From an uncultured Lachnospiraceae bacterium (GTDB taxonomy: Bacteria > Bacillota > Clostridia > Lachnospirales > Lachnospiraceae), in contig CAJTVT010000050.1 of assembly GCA_910580015.1 (NCBI GenBank), positions 1 to 18,278 on the forward strand: a stretch of DNA of 18,278 nucleotides, read 5' to 3'. The position numbers and the translations under genes are program-made. The notes under the pieces were generated by a model. That model made no database searches. It was not told the origin of the DNA and saw only the letters and a list, made by a program, of their open reading frames with translations. How positions within the stretch are numbered: position 1 is the stretch's first letter; each line of letters starts with the position of its first letter. This document shows positions 1 through 6,208 of this stretch, in pieces.

Positions 1-17
1 CTTTCATTACTATTTGT

Positions 18-37
18 GCCGCCAACTGAAAGGCGGC
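18..37 (+). other. GC-rich hairpin just upstream of thrS
   Basis: GCCGCC (18-23) and GGCGGC (32-37) can form a perfect 6-bp stem with an 8-nt loop. It lies immediately before the thrS start and ties up an alternative GGCGG ribosome-binding sequence, while the GGAG at 43-46 stays free. No U-tract follows. It could be the end of a longer leader such as a T-box, but the rest of any leader is outside the window. Confidence 0.35.
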
Positions 38-52
38 GGAATGGAGATTATT

Positions 53-2023
53 ATGAAAATTACATTAAAAGATGGTTCTGTAAAAGAATATGCAGAGGCT
101 AAGAGTGTGTATGACATTGCACTGGATATCAGTGAAGGGCTGGCAAGGGCAGCCTGCGCAGGGGAAATCAATGGAGAGGTTGTGGATTTGCGAACAGTTG
201 TGGAACATGACTGTGAATTAAATATTTTAACCCAGAGAGATTCGGAAGGGATTCGCACAGTTCGACATACCTGTTCTCATGTGTTGGCGGAGGCGGTAAA
301 GCGACTGTTCCCAAATGCTAAGCTTGCCATTGGACCTTCTATTGAGGAAGGATTTTATTATGACTTTGAGGCAGATCCATTTTCCAGAGAAGATCTTGAC
401 AAGTTGGAAAAGGAGATGAAGAAGATTATCAAAGAAGGAAATCGCCTGGAGAAATTTACGCTTCCAAGGGTTGAGGCAATTCAGTTTATGCAGGACCGCC
501 AGGAGCCTTATAAGGTAGAATTGATTCAGGATTTACCAGAAGATGCTCAGATTTCCTTTTACAAACAAGGAGAAGGATTTACAGATTTGTGTGCAGGTCC
601 CCATCTGATGAGCGTAAAACCTATTAAGGCGTTTAAACTGATTTCCTCTTCTATGGCATATTGGCGAGGAGATTCCAACAAGGCTCAGCTTCAGAGGATT
701 TATGGCACAGCCTTTGCGACAAAGGACGAATTAAACGCATATCTGGAGCATTTGGAGGATATTAAAAAGCGGGATCACAACAAGCTGGGACGAGAAATGA
801 AATTATTTACTACGGTGGATGTCATCGGTCAGGGCCTTCCGCTGTTGATGCCCAAAGGAGCTAAGATGGTACAGACCATGCAGAGGTGGATTGAGGATCT
901 GGAGGATCAGGAGTGGGGTTATATTCGCACCAAAACACCACTGATGGCGAAATCCGATTTATATAAGATATCTGGCCACTGGGATCACTATACAGACGGC
1001 ATGTTTGTATTGGGAGATGAGGAGAAAGATAAAGAGGTAATGGCGCTGCGGCCGATGACTTGTCCATTCCAGTATTATGTGTATAAAGCAGAACAGCATT
1101 CCTATCGTGATTTGCCATTGCGTTACAGTGAGACATCTACCTTGTTCCGCAATGAGGATTCTGGAGAAATGCATGGACTTACCAGAGTGCGGCAGTTTAC
1201 CATTTCCGAGGGACATTTGATTGTGCGCCCAGATCAGATGGTAGAAGAATTTAAGAAATGTATTGCTCTGGCCAAATATTGTCTCTCCACTCTGGGTGTG
1301 GAGGAGGATGTGACGTATCATCTCTCCAAATGGGATCCAGATAACCGAGAAAAATATATCGGGGAGCCACAGGTCTGGGAGGAAACCCAGCAGCATATGC
1401 GAGAAATTATGGATGAATTGCAGATACAGTATACAGAAGATGTAGGAGAAGCAGCATTTTATGGTCCCAAAATTGATATTAACACCAAAAACGTCTACGG
1501 TAAGGAAGACACAATGATTACCATTCAGTGGGACGCGCTGCTGGCAGAACAGTTTGATATGTATTATATTGATCAAAATGGGGATAAAGTACGGCCTTAC
1601 ATTATTCACAGGACTTCTATGGGCTGCTATGAGCGTACCTTGGCATGGCTGATTGAGAAATATGCAGGAAAATTCCCCACATGGCTGTGCCCAGAACAAG
1701 TTCGAGTGCTTCCAATTTCAGACAAATATGAAGCATATGCAGCACAGGTAGAAAAGGAATTAAAATCAAATGGCATTCTGTGTACAGTGGATAATCGTTC
1801 TGAGAAGATTGGCTATAAGATCCGTGAAGCTCGTCTAGACAAACTGCCATATATGCTGGTGGTGGGACAGCAAGAGGAGGAAGAACACACCGTGTCAGTT
1901 AGAAGTCGTTTTGCGGGAGATGAGGGAGTAAAATCCTTAGATGAATTTATCACACAGATCCGAAAAGAAATCTGCACAAAAGAAATCCGCAGGGAAGAAG
2001 TGCAGGAAGAGCAGAAAAAATAA
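53..2023 (+). CDS. thrS: Threonyl-tRNA synthetase (class II)
   Basis: Cytoplasmic enzyme that charges tRNA-Thr with threonine. From the ATG at 53 it is 656 residues, normal for the family. Domain order is an N-terminal TGS domain (about 1-60), an editing domain with HTCSH (72-76) and CAGPH (180-184) that supply the usual HxxxH and C..H ligands, then the class II catalytic core and an anticodon-binding domain (about 550-640). The three catalytic zinc ligands are visible: Cys337 in TCP, His388 in SEGH and His519 in IIHR. The core wording (TCPFQYY, ETSTLFRNEDSGEMHG) is the form I associate with Clostridia ThrRS rather than the NCPGH form of E. coli. The start is chosen because GGAG at 43-46 lies 6 nt before it and the protein then begins MKITLKDG. 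An ATG at 41 and a TTG at 14 are in frame but less likely. The tail is highly charged. Confidence 0.97.
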   Translation: MKITLKDGSVKEYAEAKSVYDIALDISEGLARAACAGEINGEVVDLRTVVEHDCELNILTQRDSEGIRTVRHTCSHVLAEAVKRLFPNAKLAIGPSIEEGFYYDFEADPFSREDLDKLEKEMKKIIKEGNRLEKFTLPRVEAIQFMQDRQEPYKVELIQDLPEDAQISFYKQGEGFTDLCAGPHLMSVKPIKAFKLISSSMAYWRGDSNKAQLQRIYGTAFATKDELNAYLEHLEDIKKRDHNKLGREMKLFTTVDVIGQGLPLLMPKGAKMVQTMQRWIEDLEDQEWGYIRTKTPLMAKSDLYKISGHWDHYTDGMFVLGDEEKDKEVMALRPMTCPFQYYVYKAEQHSYRDLPLRYSETSTLFRNEDSGEMHGLTRVRQFTISEGHLIVRPDQMVEEFKKCIALAKYCLSTLGVEEDVTYHLSKWDPDNREKYIGEPQVWEETQQHMREIMDELQIQYTEDVGEAAFYGPKIDINTKNVYGKEDTMITIQWDALLAEQFDMYYIDQNGDKVRPYIIHRTSMGCYERTLAWLIEKYAGKFPTWLCPEQVRVLPISDKYEAYAAQVEKELKSNGILCTVDNRSEKIGYKIREARLDKLPYMLVVGQQEEEEHTVSVRSRFAGDEGVKSLDEFITQIRKEICTKEIRREEVQEEQKK

Positions 2024-2096
2024 AAAATTTATGGAAATCATTGGCATATGTGAGTGTTTATGAATAATTCAAGGTGAATTTTCTGATACTAATAGG

Positions 2097-2131
2097 GCGG
2101 ACAAAACAAAAATTCTACGCGTTTTGTCCGC
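2097..2131 (+). other. Perfect 11-bp inverted repeat after thrS
   Basis: GCGGACAAAAC (2097-2107) and GTTTTGTCCGC (2121-2131) form a perfect 11-bp stem with a 13-nt loop, 73 bp downstream of the thrS stop. Neither strand has a run of T after the stem, so it is not a standard intrinsic terminator. It may be a weak or factor-assisted terminator, an RNA processing or stability element, or a binding site. A second smaller repeat follows, GCCTGT (2143-2148) with ACAGGC (2169-2174), just before the next ribosome binding site. Confidence 0.45.
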
Positions 2132-2193
2132 ATTATCAATAAGCCTGTCCATACATCAATCGTAAATTACAGGCGATGAAAGGAGAATCAGAA

Positions 2194-2511
2194 ATGACAC
2201 GTTTGAAATGTTCCGTAAAAAATTGTGCGTACAATGAAGATCAGCTCTGTGCAAAGAGTGATATTATGGTAGGAGGGCAGGATGCCTCCATGCCAAACGA
2301 GACACGCTGTGACAGTTTCCGCGAGAGGACAGAAAGTATGACAAATTCCACAAGTCAAGCGAAACCTGAGACAAGTGTAGGATGTCATGCAAAGAATTGC
2401 CGTTTTAATGAGGACTGCAAGTGCCAGGCGACAGAAATTGGAATTGCTGGAAGCAATGCATGTTGCTGCTCTGAAACAGAATGCGCAAGTTTTGAATGTC
2501 AGTGTAAATAA
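2194..2511 (+). CDS. DUF1540 protein with two Cys-rich domains
   Basis: A 105-residue cysteine-rich protein with two tandem copies of a DUF1540-like unit. The first has the pattern C-x4-C-x7-C with a later T-x-C-x2-F (roughly residues 5-43). The second repeats it (roughly 64-103), followed by a CQCK end. The Cys spacing suggests metal binding, but that is inference; DUF1540 has no established role that I know of and is common in Clostridia. No membrane segment or signal peptide is visible. The start at 2194 is preferred over the upstream in-frame ATG at 2176 because AAAGGAG (2179-2185) sits 8 nt before it, whereas nothing suitable precedes 2176. The gene stands alone between thrS and the phospholipase gene. 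The second half carries extra cysteines (ACCC), which differs from the first half. Confidence 0.85.
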   Translation: MTRLKCSVKNCAYNEDQLCAKSDIMVGGQDASMPNETRCDSFRERTESMTNSTSQAKPETSVGCHAKNCRFNEDCKCQATEIGIAGSNACCCSETECASFECQCK

Positions 2512-2574
2512 AACAAGAAAAATTTCCAAATTATGGTGAAAATGACGATTCAACAATTATTTACAAAAAATTCA

Positions 2575-2583
2575 TGCTAAAAT
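2575..2583 (+). promoter_or_regulatory. Possible extended -10 promoter before phospholipase C gene
   Basis: TGCTAAAAT at 2575-2583 fits an extended -10 (TGN followed by TAAAAT, 5 of 6 to consensus). No good -35 lies at 16-18 bp, which is tolerated by extended -10 promoters. Transcription would start near 2590, giving a leader of about 115 nt that contains the hairpins described next. Confidence 0.35.
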
Positions 2584-2599
2584 ACTTGTAATTTTAGGA

Positions 2600-2694
2600 G
2601 GCAGGAAGTAGAATAGGACTGGAGTAAAAATTTATGGTGTTCTGCTTCTTGCCTTTTGGCAGGACAGAAATAAGCGCAGCAGAGCGTTTTTCTG
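2600..2694 (+). promoter_or_regulatory. Structured leader with mutually exclusive hairpins
   Basis: GGCAGGAAGTAGAA (2600-2613) pairs with TTCTGCTTCTTGCC (2640-2653) in a 14-bp stem with two G-U pairs and a 26-nt loop, followed by TTTT. The 3' arm can instead pair downstream: CTTGCC (2648-2653) with GGCAGG (2658-2663) around a TTTT loop. A third hairpin joins CAGAAA (2665-2670) to TTTCTG (2689-2694), with an inner CGC/GCG, and reaches the ribosome binding site GGAGG at 2694-2698. Two alternative folds sharing one arm are typical of attenuators or riboswitches, but I recognise no known aptamer here. Confidence 0.4.
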
Positions 2695-2703
2695 GAGGTA
2701 AAT

Positions 2704-3306
2704 ATGCGGAAGAAATCTCATATATCATTGGCGAAGTATATTGTAGACAGTTTGGAAGAACAGGATCTGGTGAAGCATAAGAAAGCTTTTTATCTGGGAA
2801 GCATTTTGCCGGATTGCAAACCGTCGTTTCTCACTGTGAAGCATGAAATGGATGGAACATTTCCAAAGCTTCAACAGGATTTAAAGAGGTTGCTGGAACT
2901 TCAGCGAACTTCTCAGATTAATATGCGGGTATTTTACCGTAATCTTGGGGAAGTAATCCATTATATTGCAGATTATTTTACATTTCCTCACAATCCTCAT
3001 TATACTGGGAACCTAAAGGACCACTGTGTATATGAGAAGCATTTAAAGTACAGCCTTAGGGAATATATCCAAAGCGGAGAGGCAGAGAAAAACCGGGTTA
3101 GCATACAGCAATCCGTGCAAAATCTTGGCAGTGTGGAAGCTATCTGTGAGTTTATTCAGAATGCACACAATATGTATGTCAAATTAAAGAATACGGTGGA
3201 AGGCGATTGCCGTCAAATTGTGTCTCTTTGTCATCAGGTTGTGGAAGCTGTTATTATGCTAGTGCATAAGGAAAGTGCTTTCAATCCAGTAGCTGCGCTG
3301 AATTAA
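2704..3306 (+). CDS. Zinc-dependent phospholipase C family protein
   Basis: A 200-residue protein resembling the zinc-dependent phospholipase C / S1-P1 nuclease-like fold seen in many hypothetical proteins of Clostridia. Visible candidate zinc ligands are His6 near the N-terminus, Asp37 in GSILPDCKP, and the hallmark segment 81-97 (LGEVIHYIADYFTFPHN) with His86, Asp90 and His96. A following YEKH (about 110-113) resembles the family's acidic/His pair. No signal peptide or membrane segment is apparent, so unlike secreted Bacillus or Clostridium phospholipases it is probably cytoplasmic, and the substrate is unknown. It starts with ATG 5 nt after GGAGG (2694-2698). It sits downstream of a structured leader and upstream of the Spo0E-like gene, separated from it by Spo0A boxes. 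The family call is fairly firm; enzymatic activity is inferred. Confidence 0.8.
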   Translation: MRKKSHISLAKYIVDSLEEQDLVKHKKAFYLGSILPDCKPSFLTVKHEMDGTFPKLQQDLKRLLELQRTSQINMRVFYRNLGEVIHYIADYFTFPHNPHYTGNLKDHCVYEKHLKYSLREYIQSGEAEKNRVSIQQSVQNLGSVEAICEFIQNAHNMYVKLKNTVEGDCRQIVSLCHQVVEAVIMLVHKESAFNPVAALN

Positions 3307-3315
3307 AAAGAATGA

Positions 3316-3368
3316 TTTTGTCGAAACAAAGCACTTTTTGTCGAAATCTTCCCGAAAAAAATGGCGAA
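3316..3368 (+). promoter_or_regulatory. Spo0A boxes upstream of the Spo0E-like gene
   Basis: The 11-mer TTTTGTCGAAA occurs twice on the plus strand, at 3316-3326 and 3336-3346, exactly 20 bp apart. Each contains TGTCGAA, the established Spo0A box core (general form TGNCGAA). A third match, TGGCGAA, lies at 3362-3368, and a near match TCCCGAA at 3350-3356. Measured to a start near 3410, the boxes lie at roughly -91, -71 and -48, suitable for activation. That Spo0A binds here is inference from the sequence. Confidence 0.6.
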
Positions 3369-3374
3369 ATTCGT

Positions 3375-3403
3375 TTGATTTTTTCATAAAAAAGGACTAC
3401 AAT
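3375..3403 (+). promoter_or_regulatory. Sigma-A-type promoter of the Spo0E-like gene
   Basis: TTGATT (3375-3380) and TACAAT (3398-3403) are separated by 17 bp, with 4 of 6 and 5 of 6 matches to the consensus hexamers. The -35 lies 6 bp downstream of the last Spo0A-like box. The ribosome binding site AAAAGGAG follows at 3417-3424. Confidence 0.6.
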
Positions 3404-3432
3404 AATGTTCGGGGGGAAAAGGAGCTGTAAGG

Positions 3433-3612
3433 ATGAAGCGTTTGCAAGAGCTGCAAAGCGAGATTGAACGGGTTCGGCAGGAATTAGATGTAGTCGCTGC
3501 TGAAAACTTAGGAACTCGGGAATGTTATCTGACCAGTGTTCGGCTAGATAAATTGATTGAAGACTACATGCAGTATACAAAAGATGAGTATCACCTTCGA
3601 GATTGTGGGTGA
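3433..3612 (+). CDS. Spo0E-like aspartyl-phosphate phosphatase
   Basis: A 59-residue protein with AAAAGGAG (3417-3424) 8 nt before its ATG. It matches the Spo0E-like sporulation regulatory family: an N-terminal helix (MKRLQELQSEIERVRQEL), a short turn (ENLGTRECY), and a second helix carrying the family signature SxxLDxLIxxY, here SVRLDKLIEDY at about 35-45. In Bacillus, Spo0E-type proteins dephosphorylate Spo0A-P and restrain sporulation, with the SxxxD motif needed for activity; Ser35 and Asp39 are present here. The length is typical for this family of 50-85 residues. The gene has its own promoter preceded by Spo0A boxes and is followed by a strong terminator, so it looks monocistronic and possibly in a feedback loop with Spo0A. 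The target could instead be another response regulator. Confidence 0.8.
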   Translation: MKRLQELQSEIERVRQELDVVAAENLGTRECYLTSVRLDKLIEDYMQYTKDEYHLRDCG

Positions 3613-3635
3613 AAAGGGGAACGACGTTGGCTGGC

Positions 3636-3656
3636 GTCAGGGGCGTAGGCCCTGAC
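3636..3656 (+). other. Hairpin in 3' UTR of Spo0E-like gene
   Basis: GTCAGGG (3636-3642) pairs with CCCTGAC (3650-3656) around a 7-nt loop. It lies between the Spo0E-like stop codon and the terminator, in a GC-rich stretch unlike its surroundings. No U-tract follows. Function unknown; perhaps mRNA stability, or part of a small 3' UTR RNA. Confidence 0.4.
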
Positions 3657-3676
3657 CTTGCAGCAGGGGGTGTTAT

Positions 3677-3707
3677 AAAAAGAGTCTTGATTTCAAGGCT
3701 CTTTTTT
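3677..3707 (+). terminator. Strong intrinsic terminator after Spo0E-like gene
   Basis: AAAAAGAGTCTTGA and TCAAGGCTCTTTTT form a stem of about 13 bp, with one T-G pair and a small loop, running straight into a T-run. Because the stem ends in A/T runs it could work in both directions. Confidence 0.85.
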
Positions 3708-3775
3708 ACTTTATAGAAGATTTCTTAGGATTTCCCATAAGATAAAAAACGATTATCCCACTGCTTCGGAATTGA

Positions 3776-3894
3776 AATATGTTGTGAAAGCGATCCGCCG
3801 CAGGCGAAGAATCCTAATATGTTGTGAAAGCGATCTACCGCAGGCGAAAAATCCTAATATGTTGTGAAAGCGATCTACCGCAGGCGAAGAATCT
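3776..3894 (+). repeat. Three tandem 40-bp repeats
   Basis: Three head-to-tail copies start at 3776, 3816 and 3856, each exactly 40 bp, beginning AATATGTTGTGAAAGCGATC and continuing with CCGCAGGCGAA. Copy 1 has CCGCCGCAGG where copies 2 and 3 have CTACCGCAGG; copy 2 has AAAAAT for AAGAAT. The CGCCGCAGGCG core of copy 1 can form a small hairpin that copies 2 and 3 have partly lost. The copies carry no open frame (ATG TTG TGA). They are contiguous, with no spacers. Confidence 0.9.
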
Positions 3895-4090
3895 TGCTTT
3901 GCAGGATTTATTGTTTTATGATTTTAGAGATTTTATGTAAATAGACTGCTGCATTAAGAGAAACACAGGATATGGAATATAAAAAAATAAACAATCCATA
4001 TGTTGTTGATATCAAAAAAAATGGCAGCCTTTTTTTATTTTTAACCAAAAGTTTCGCCTGGTTTATTTCCAACATAAGACAAATTTTCTC
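3895..4090. other. AT-rich non-coding stretch with inverted repeats
   Basis: No gene is supported between the 40-bp repeats and the mraZ promoter. The stretch contains ATATGGA (3970-3976) pairing with TCCATAT (3995-4001). It also has eight A (4014-4021) facing seven T (4030-4036) around TGGCAGCC, which could act as a weak bidirectional terminator-like hairpin insulating mraZ. An antisense reading frame across this region has no recognisable similarity or ribosome binding site. Confidence 0.5.
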
Positions 4091-4119
4091 TTGCTTTTTC
4101 CAGGGTAATAAGCTAGAAT
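4091..4119 (+). promoter_or_regulatory. Sigma-A-type promoter of mraZ and the dcw cluster
   Basis: TTGCTT (4091-4096) and TAGAAT (4114-4119) are separated by 17 bp. The predicted start near 4126 leaves a leader of about 105 nt, and the MraZ-type boxes begin a few bases after it, an arrangement suited to autorepression. Confidence 0.6.
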
Positions 4120-4129
4120 GAAATAACAA

Positions 4130-4176
4130 GTGGGGGAAAGTGGTGAAAAAGGGGGCAAAGTGGTGGAAGAGTGGAA
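4130..4176 (+). promoter_or_regulatory. MraZ-type operator: phased GTGG repeats
   Basis: GTGG-type boxes start at 4130 (GTGGGGG), 4140 (GTGGTGA), 4150 (AGGGGGC), 4160 (GTGGTGG) and 4171 (GTGGAAA), giving one box per helical turn. MraZ proteins are known to bind direct repeats of a TGGG or GTGG-like core upstream of their own gene. The position just downstream of the promoter fits repression of the cluster by MraZ. Confidence 0.65.
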
Positions 4177-4231
4177 AGGAACGTAAAGCACAATAGGAAC
4201 CATCACGCTGATGCGCTAGAAGGTGATTCTT

Positions 4232-4660
4232 ATGTTCATGGGAGAATACAATCATACAATAGATACCAAGGGCAGACTGATAGTCCCGTCCAAATTCAGA
4301 GAAACGTTAGGCGAAGAATTTGTAGTGACCAAGGGACTGGAAGAATGCTTGTTTGTGTATTCTTCAGAAGAGTGGAAGAAGTTCGAAGCGAAATTCAGTG
4401 AAGTATCACAGTTTTCCAAGAAGGCTCGAAAGTTTGCAAGATTTTTCTTTGCAGGCGCTGCAGTCTGTGAGATGGACAAGCAGGGCCGTGTACTGCTGCC
4501 GGCAGTTTTGCGGGAATTTGCAGGTATTGAGAAAGAAGTGGTGCTGGCAGGTGTGGCAGATCATATTGAAATCTGGAGTAAGGACAGATGGCAAGATAAT
4601 AGTGAATATGACGACATGGAGGAAATTGCAGAAAGTATGGCGGAATTAGGATTGATTTAA
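4232..4660 (+). CDS. mraZ: Transcriptional regulator MraZ
   Basis: A DNA-binding protein of 142 residues with two AbrB/SpoVT-like halves. Each half carries the DxKGR-type signature, DTKGR at 11-15 and DKQGR at 82-86. MraZ forms ring oligomers, binds repeats in front of the dcw cluster and represses it. The N-terminus MFMGEY is the usual one for Firmicutes. The ATG at 4232 is preferred over the in-frame GTG at 4223, because the GTG lies inside the ribosome binding sequence AAGGTGAT (4220-4227) that serves 4232. It is the first gene of the cluster, with phased GTGG boxes directly upstream. Confidence 0.95.
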   Translation: MFMGEYNHTIDTKGRLIVPSKFRETLGEEFVVTKGLEECLFVYSSEEWKKFEAKFSEVSQFSKKARKFARFFFAGAAVCEMDKQGRVLLPAVLREFAGIEKEVVLAGVADHIEIWSKDRWQDNSEYDDMEEIAESMAELGLI

Positions 4661-4680
4661 GAGATTTTTGCCAGTATAAA
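4652..4680 (+). promoter_or_regulatory. Possible internal promoter before rsmH
   Basis: TTGATT (4652-4657) overlaps the last codons of mraZ and is followed 17 bp later by TATAAA (4675-4680). This would allow rsmH and downstream genes to be transcribed independently of the MraZ-regulated promoter. Confidence 0.4.
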
Positions 4681-4715
4681 ATATATTGCCAAAGGGCAGG
4701 AAGAAAGGATGATTC

Positions 4716-5651
4716 ATGGAGTTTAAGCATAAATCAGTGCTTTTAAAAGAGACGATAGAGTATCTGAATATCAAGCCAGATGGAATCTATGTGGATGGTA
4801 CGCTTGGCGGCGGTGGGCATGCCTATGAAGTCTGTAAACGTTTATCAACAAAGGGGAGATTTATCGGGATAGACCAGGACGAGGATGCGATCAAAGCTGC
4901 GGTCAGGAGATTATCAGAATTTGAAGACAAGACAAGAATCATAAGAAGCAATTACTGCATCATGCAAGATGTGTTGGCAGCAATTGGAATATACAAAATA
5001 GATGGAATGATATTGGATTTGGGCGTATCGTCGTATCAGTTGGATGACCCCAAGAGGGGGTTTACCTATCGAGAGGATGCGCCTTTAGACATGCGGATGG
5101 ATCAGAGACAGTCCTTTACAGCAAAGGAGTTAGTAAACACCTATAGCGAGATGGAATTGTATCGGGTGATCCGAGACTACGGAGAAGATAAGTTTGCTAA
5201 GAATATTGCAAAACATATTACGGCAGCCAGAAAGGAGAGAGAAATAGAAACAACAGGAGAATTGACAGAGATTATCAAAGGGGCGATTCCAGCCAAAGTA
5301 AGGATGAATGGAGGTCATCCAGCCAAGCGTACATTTCAGGCCATTCGAATAGAGCTGAATCGGGAACTGGAGGTGTTGGAAGAATCCCTTGAAGATATGA
5401 TTGAATTACTGAATCCTGGAGGAAGGCTTTGTGTCATTACATTCCATTCTTTAGAGGATCGGATTGTAAAGAATATATTTAAAAAAAGTGAACAGCCATG
5501 TACGTGTCCCAGTGATTTTCCAGTATGTGTGTGTGGGAAAAAATCATTGGGCAGGGTAGTGACCAGGAAGCCGCTTATACCGTCGGAAGAAGAACTTGGG
5601 TATAATTCCCGTTCTAAGAGTGCAAAACTCAGAGTATTCGAACGAACATAG
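4716..5651 (+). CDS. rsmH: 16S rRNA (cytosine-1402-N4)-methyltransferase
   Basis: RsmH (MraW), 311 residues, methylates N4 of C1402 in 16S rRNA using S-adenosylmethionine. Visible motifs are the SAM-binding loop DGTLGGGGHA (27-36), the acidic strand GIDQDEDA (51-58), DLGVSSYQLD (101-110), the conserved HPAKRTFQAIRIELN block (201-215) and ITFHSLEDRIVK (241-252). A CTC..CVC pair near 262-273 gives four cysteines, common in Firmicutes versions. The start follows AAAGGA at 4704-4709. It is second in the cluster, 55 bp after mraZ. Confidence 0.97.
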   Translation: MEFKHKSVLLKETIEYLNIKPDGIYVDGTLGGGGHAYEVCKRLSTKGRFIGIDQDEDAIKAAVRRLSEFEDKTRIIRSNYCIMQDVLAAIGIYKIDGMILDLGVSSYQLDDPKRGFTYREDAPLDMRMDQRQSFTAKELVNTYSEMELYRVIRDYGEDKFAKNIAKHITAARKEREIETTGELTEIIKGAIPAKVRMNGGHPAKRTFQAIRIELNRELEVLEESLEDMIELLNPGGRLCVITFHSLEDRIVKNIFKKSEQPCTCPSDFPVCVCGKKSLGRVVTRKPLIPSEEELGYNSRSKSAKLRVFERT

Positions 5652-5680
5652 CTAGATAGAAAGGGACAGGAGTTGAGAAT

Positions 5681-6208
5681 ATGAGACAGCAGGAGAACCG
5701 ACCATACGATGAGAAGACTGAGCGTTACATAGATGGGAATACCGTTAAGAGGCTTCATGAGGAAAACAGACGACGCAGCGAACAAATTCACGAGGAATAT
5801 GTTCGTAAGCAGGAACAGGAAGAAAAACGCAGAGAACGGCAGAAAAAAGCAAGAGATGCGGCACGCAGGAATCAAGAACTGTCACTTCAGATGAATCTGG
5901 GATATGTATTGTTTCTTGTGTTTGCAATGACAGTGCTGGCAGTGGTTTTTGGATGTTACCTATATTTGCAGTCAGAATTAAATGGCTGCATCAAACAGGT
6001 AACAGCGCTGGAAACGGAGGCATTGAATCTGAAAAATGACAATGATGCACTGCAAAAGAAGATTAATGCTTCCGTTGATTTGGACATGATTCGTAAGAAA
6101 GCAATCGAACAATTGGGTATGATATATCCAAAAGAGAAACAGATAGAATATTTTGATGTGGAAACAAATGATTATATGAATCAATATGAAGAGATTCCGG
6201 AAAGGTGA
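5681..6208 (+). CDS. ftsL: Cell division protein FtsL-like
   Basis: A 175-residue bitopic membrane protein. Residues 1-70 are highly charged and cytoplasmic and look helical. A single membrane segment lies at about 73-95, and a short coiled coil at about 97-130. It then has IRKKAIEQLGMIYPKEKQI, the conserved C-terminal block of the FtsL/DivIC type. In the divisome FtsL partners FtsB/DivIC and FtsQ/DivIB and activates the septal synthase. Sequence identity alone is weak for this family; the assignment rests on topology, this block and its place between rsmH and a transpeptidase gene. The cytoplasmic tail is longer than in B. subtilis FtsL. AGGAG (5668-5672) precedes the ATG by 8 nt. It overlaps the next gene by 23 nt if that gene starts at 6186. 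Confidence 0.85.
   Translation: MRQQENRPYDEKTERYIDGNTVKRLHEENRRRSEQIHEEYVRKQEQEEKRRERQKKARDAARRNQELSLQMNLGYVLFLVFAMTVLAVVFGCYLYLQSELNGCIKQVTALETEALNLKNDNDALQKKINASVDLDMIRKKAIEQLGMIYPKEKQIEYFDVETNDYMNQYEEIPER

Noticed and set aside
14..52. N-terminal extension of thrS from TTG 14
   Set aside because: It would translate a GC-rich hairpin and lacks an upstream ribosome binding site, while ATG 53 has GGAG at the right distance.
959..1699. Long antisense frame of 246 codons inside thrS
   Set aside because: It is a shadow of a fully conserved thrS coding sequence and has no independent ribosome binding site or domain.
3272..3337. Terminator for the phospholipase gene formed by AAAGTGCTTT and AAAGCACTTT
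   Set aside because: The 10-bp match is perfect and a T-run follows, but the loop of about 46 nt is too long and it begins inside the coding region; kept only as a note.
3776..3894. CRISPR array
   Set aside because: The 40-bp units are directly adjacent with no unique spacers, and no cas genes are in the window.
3908..4255. Antisense reading frame of 115 codons in the gap before mraZ
   Set aside because: It runs through the mraZ promoter, operator and start, has no recognisable domain, and its composition looks like translated AT-rich non-coding DNA.
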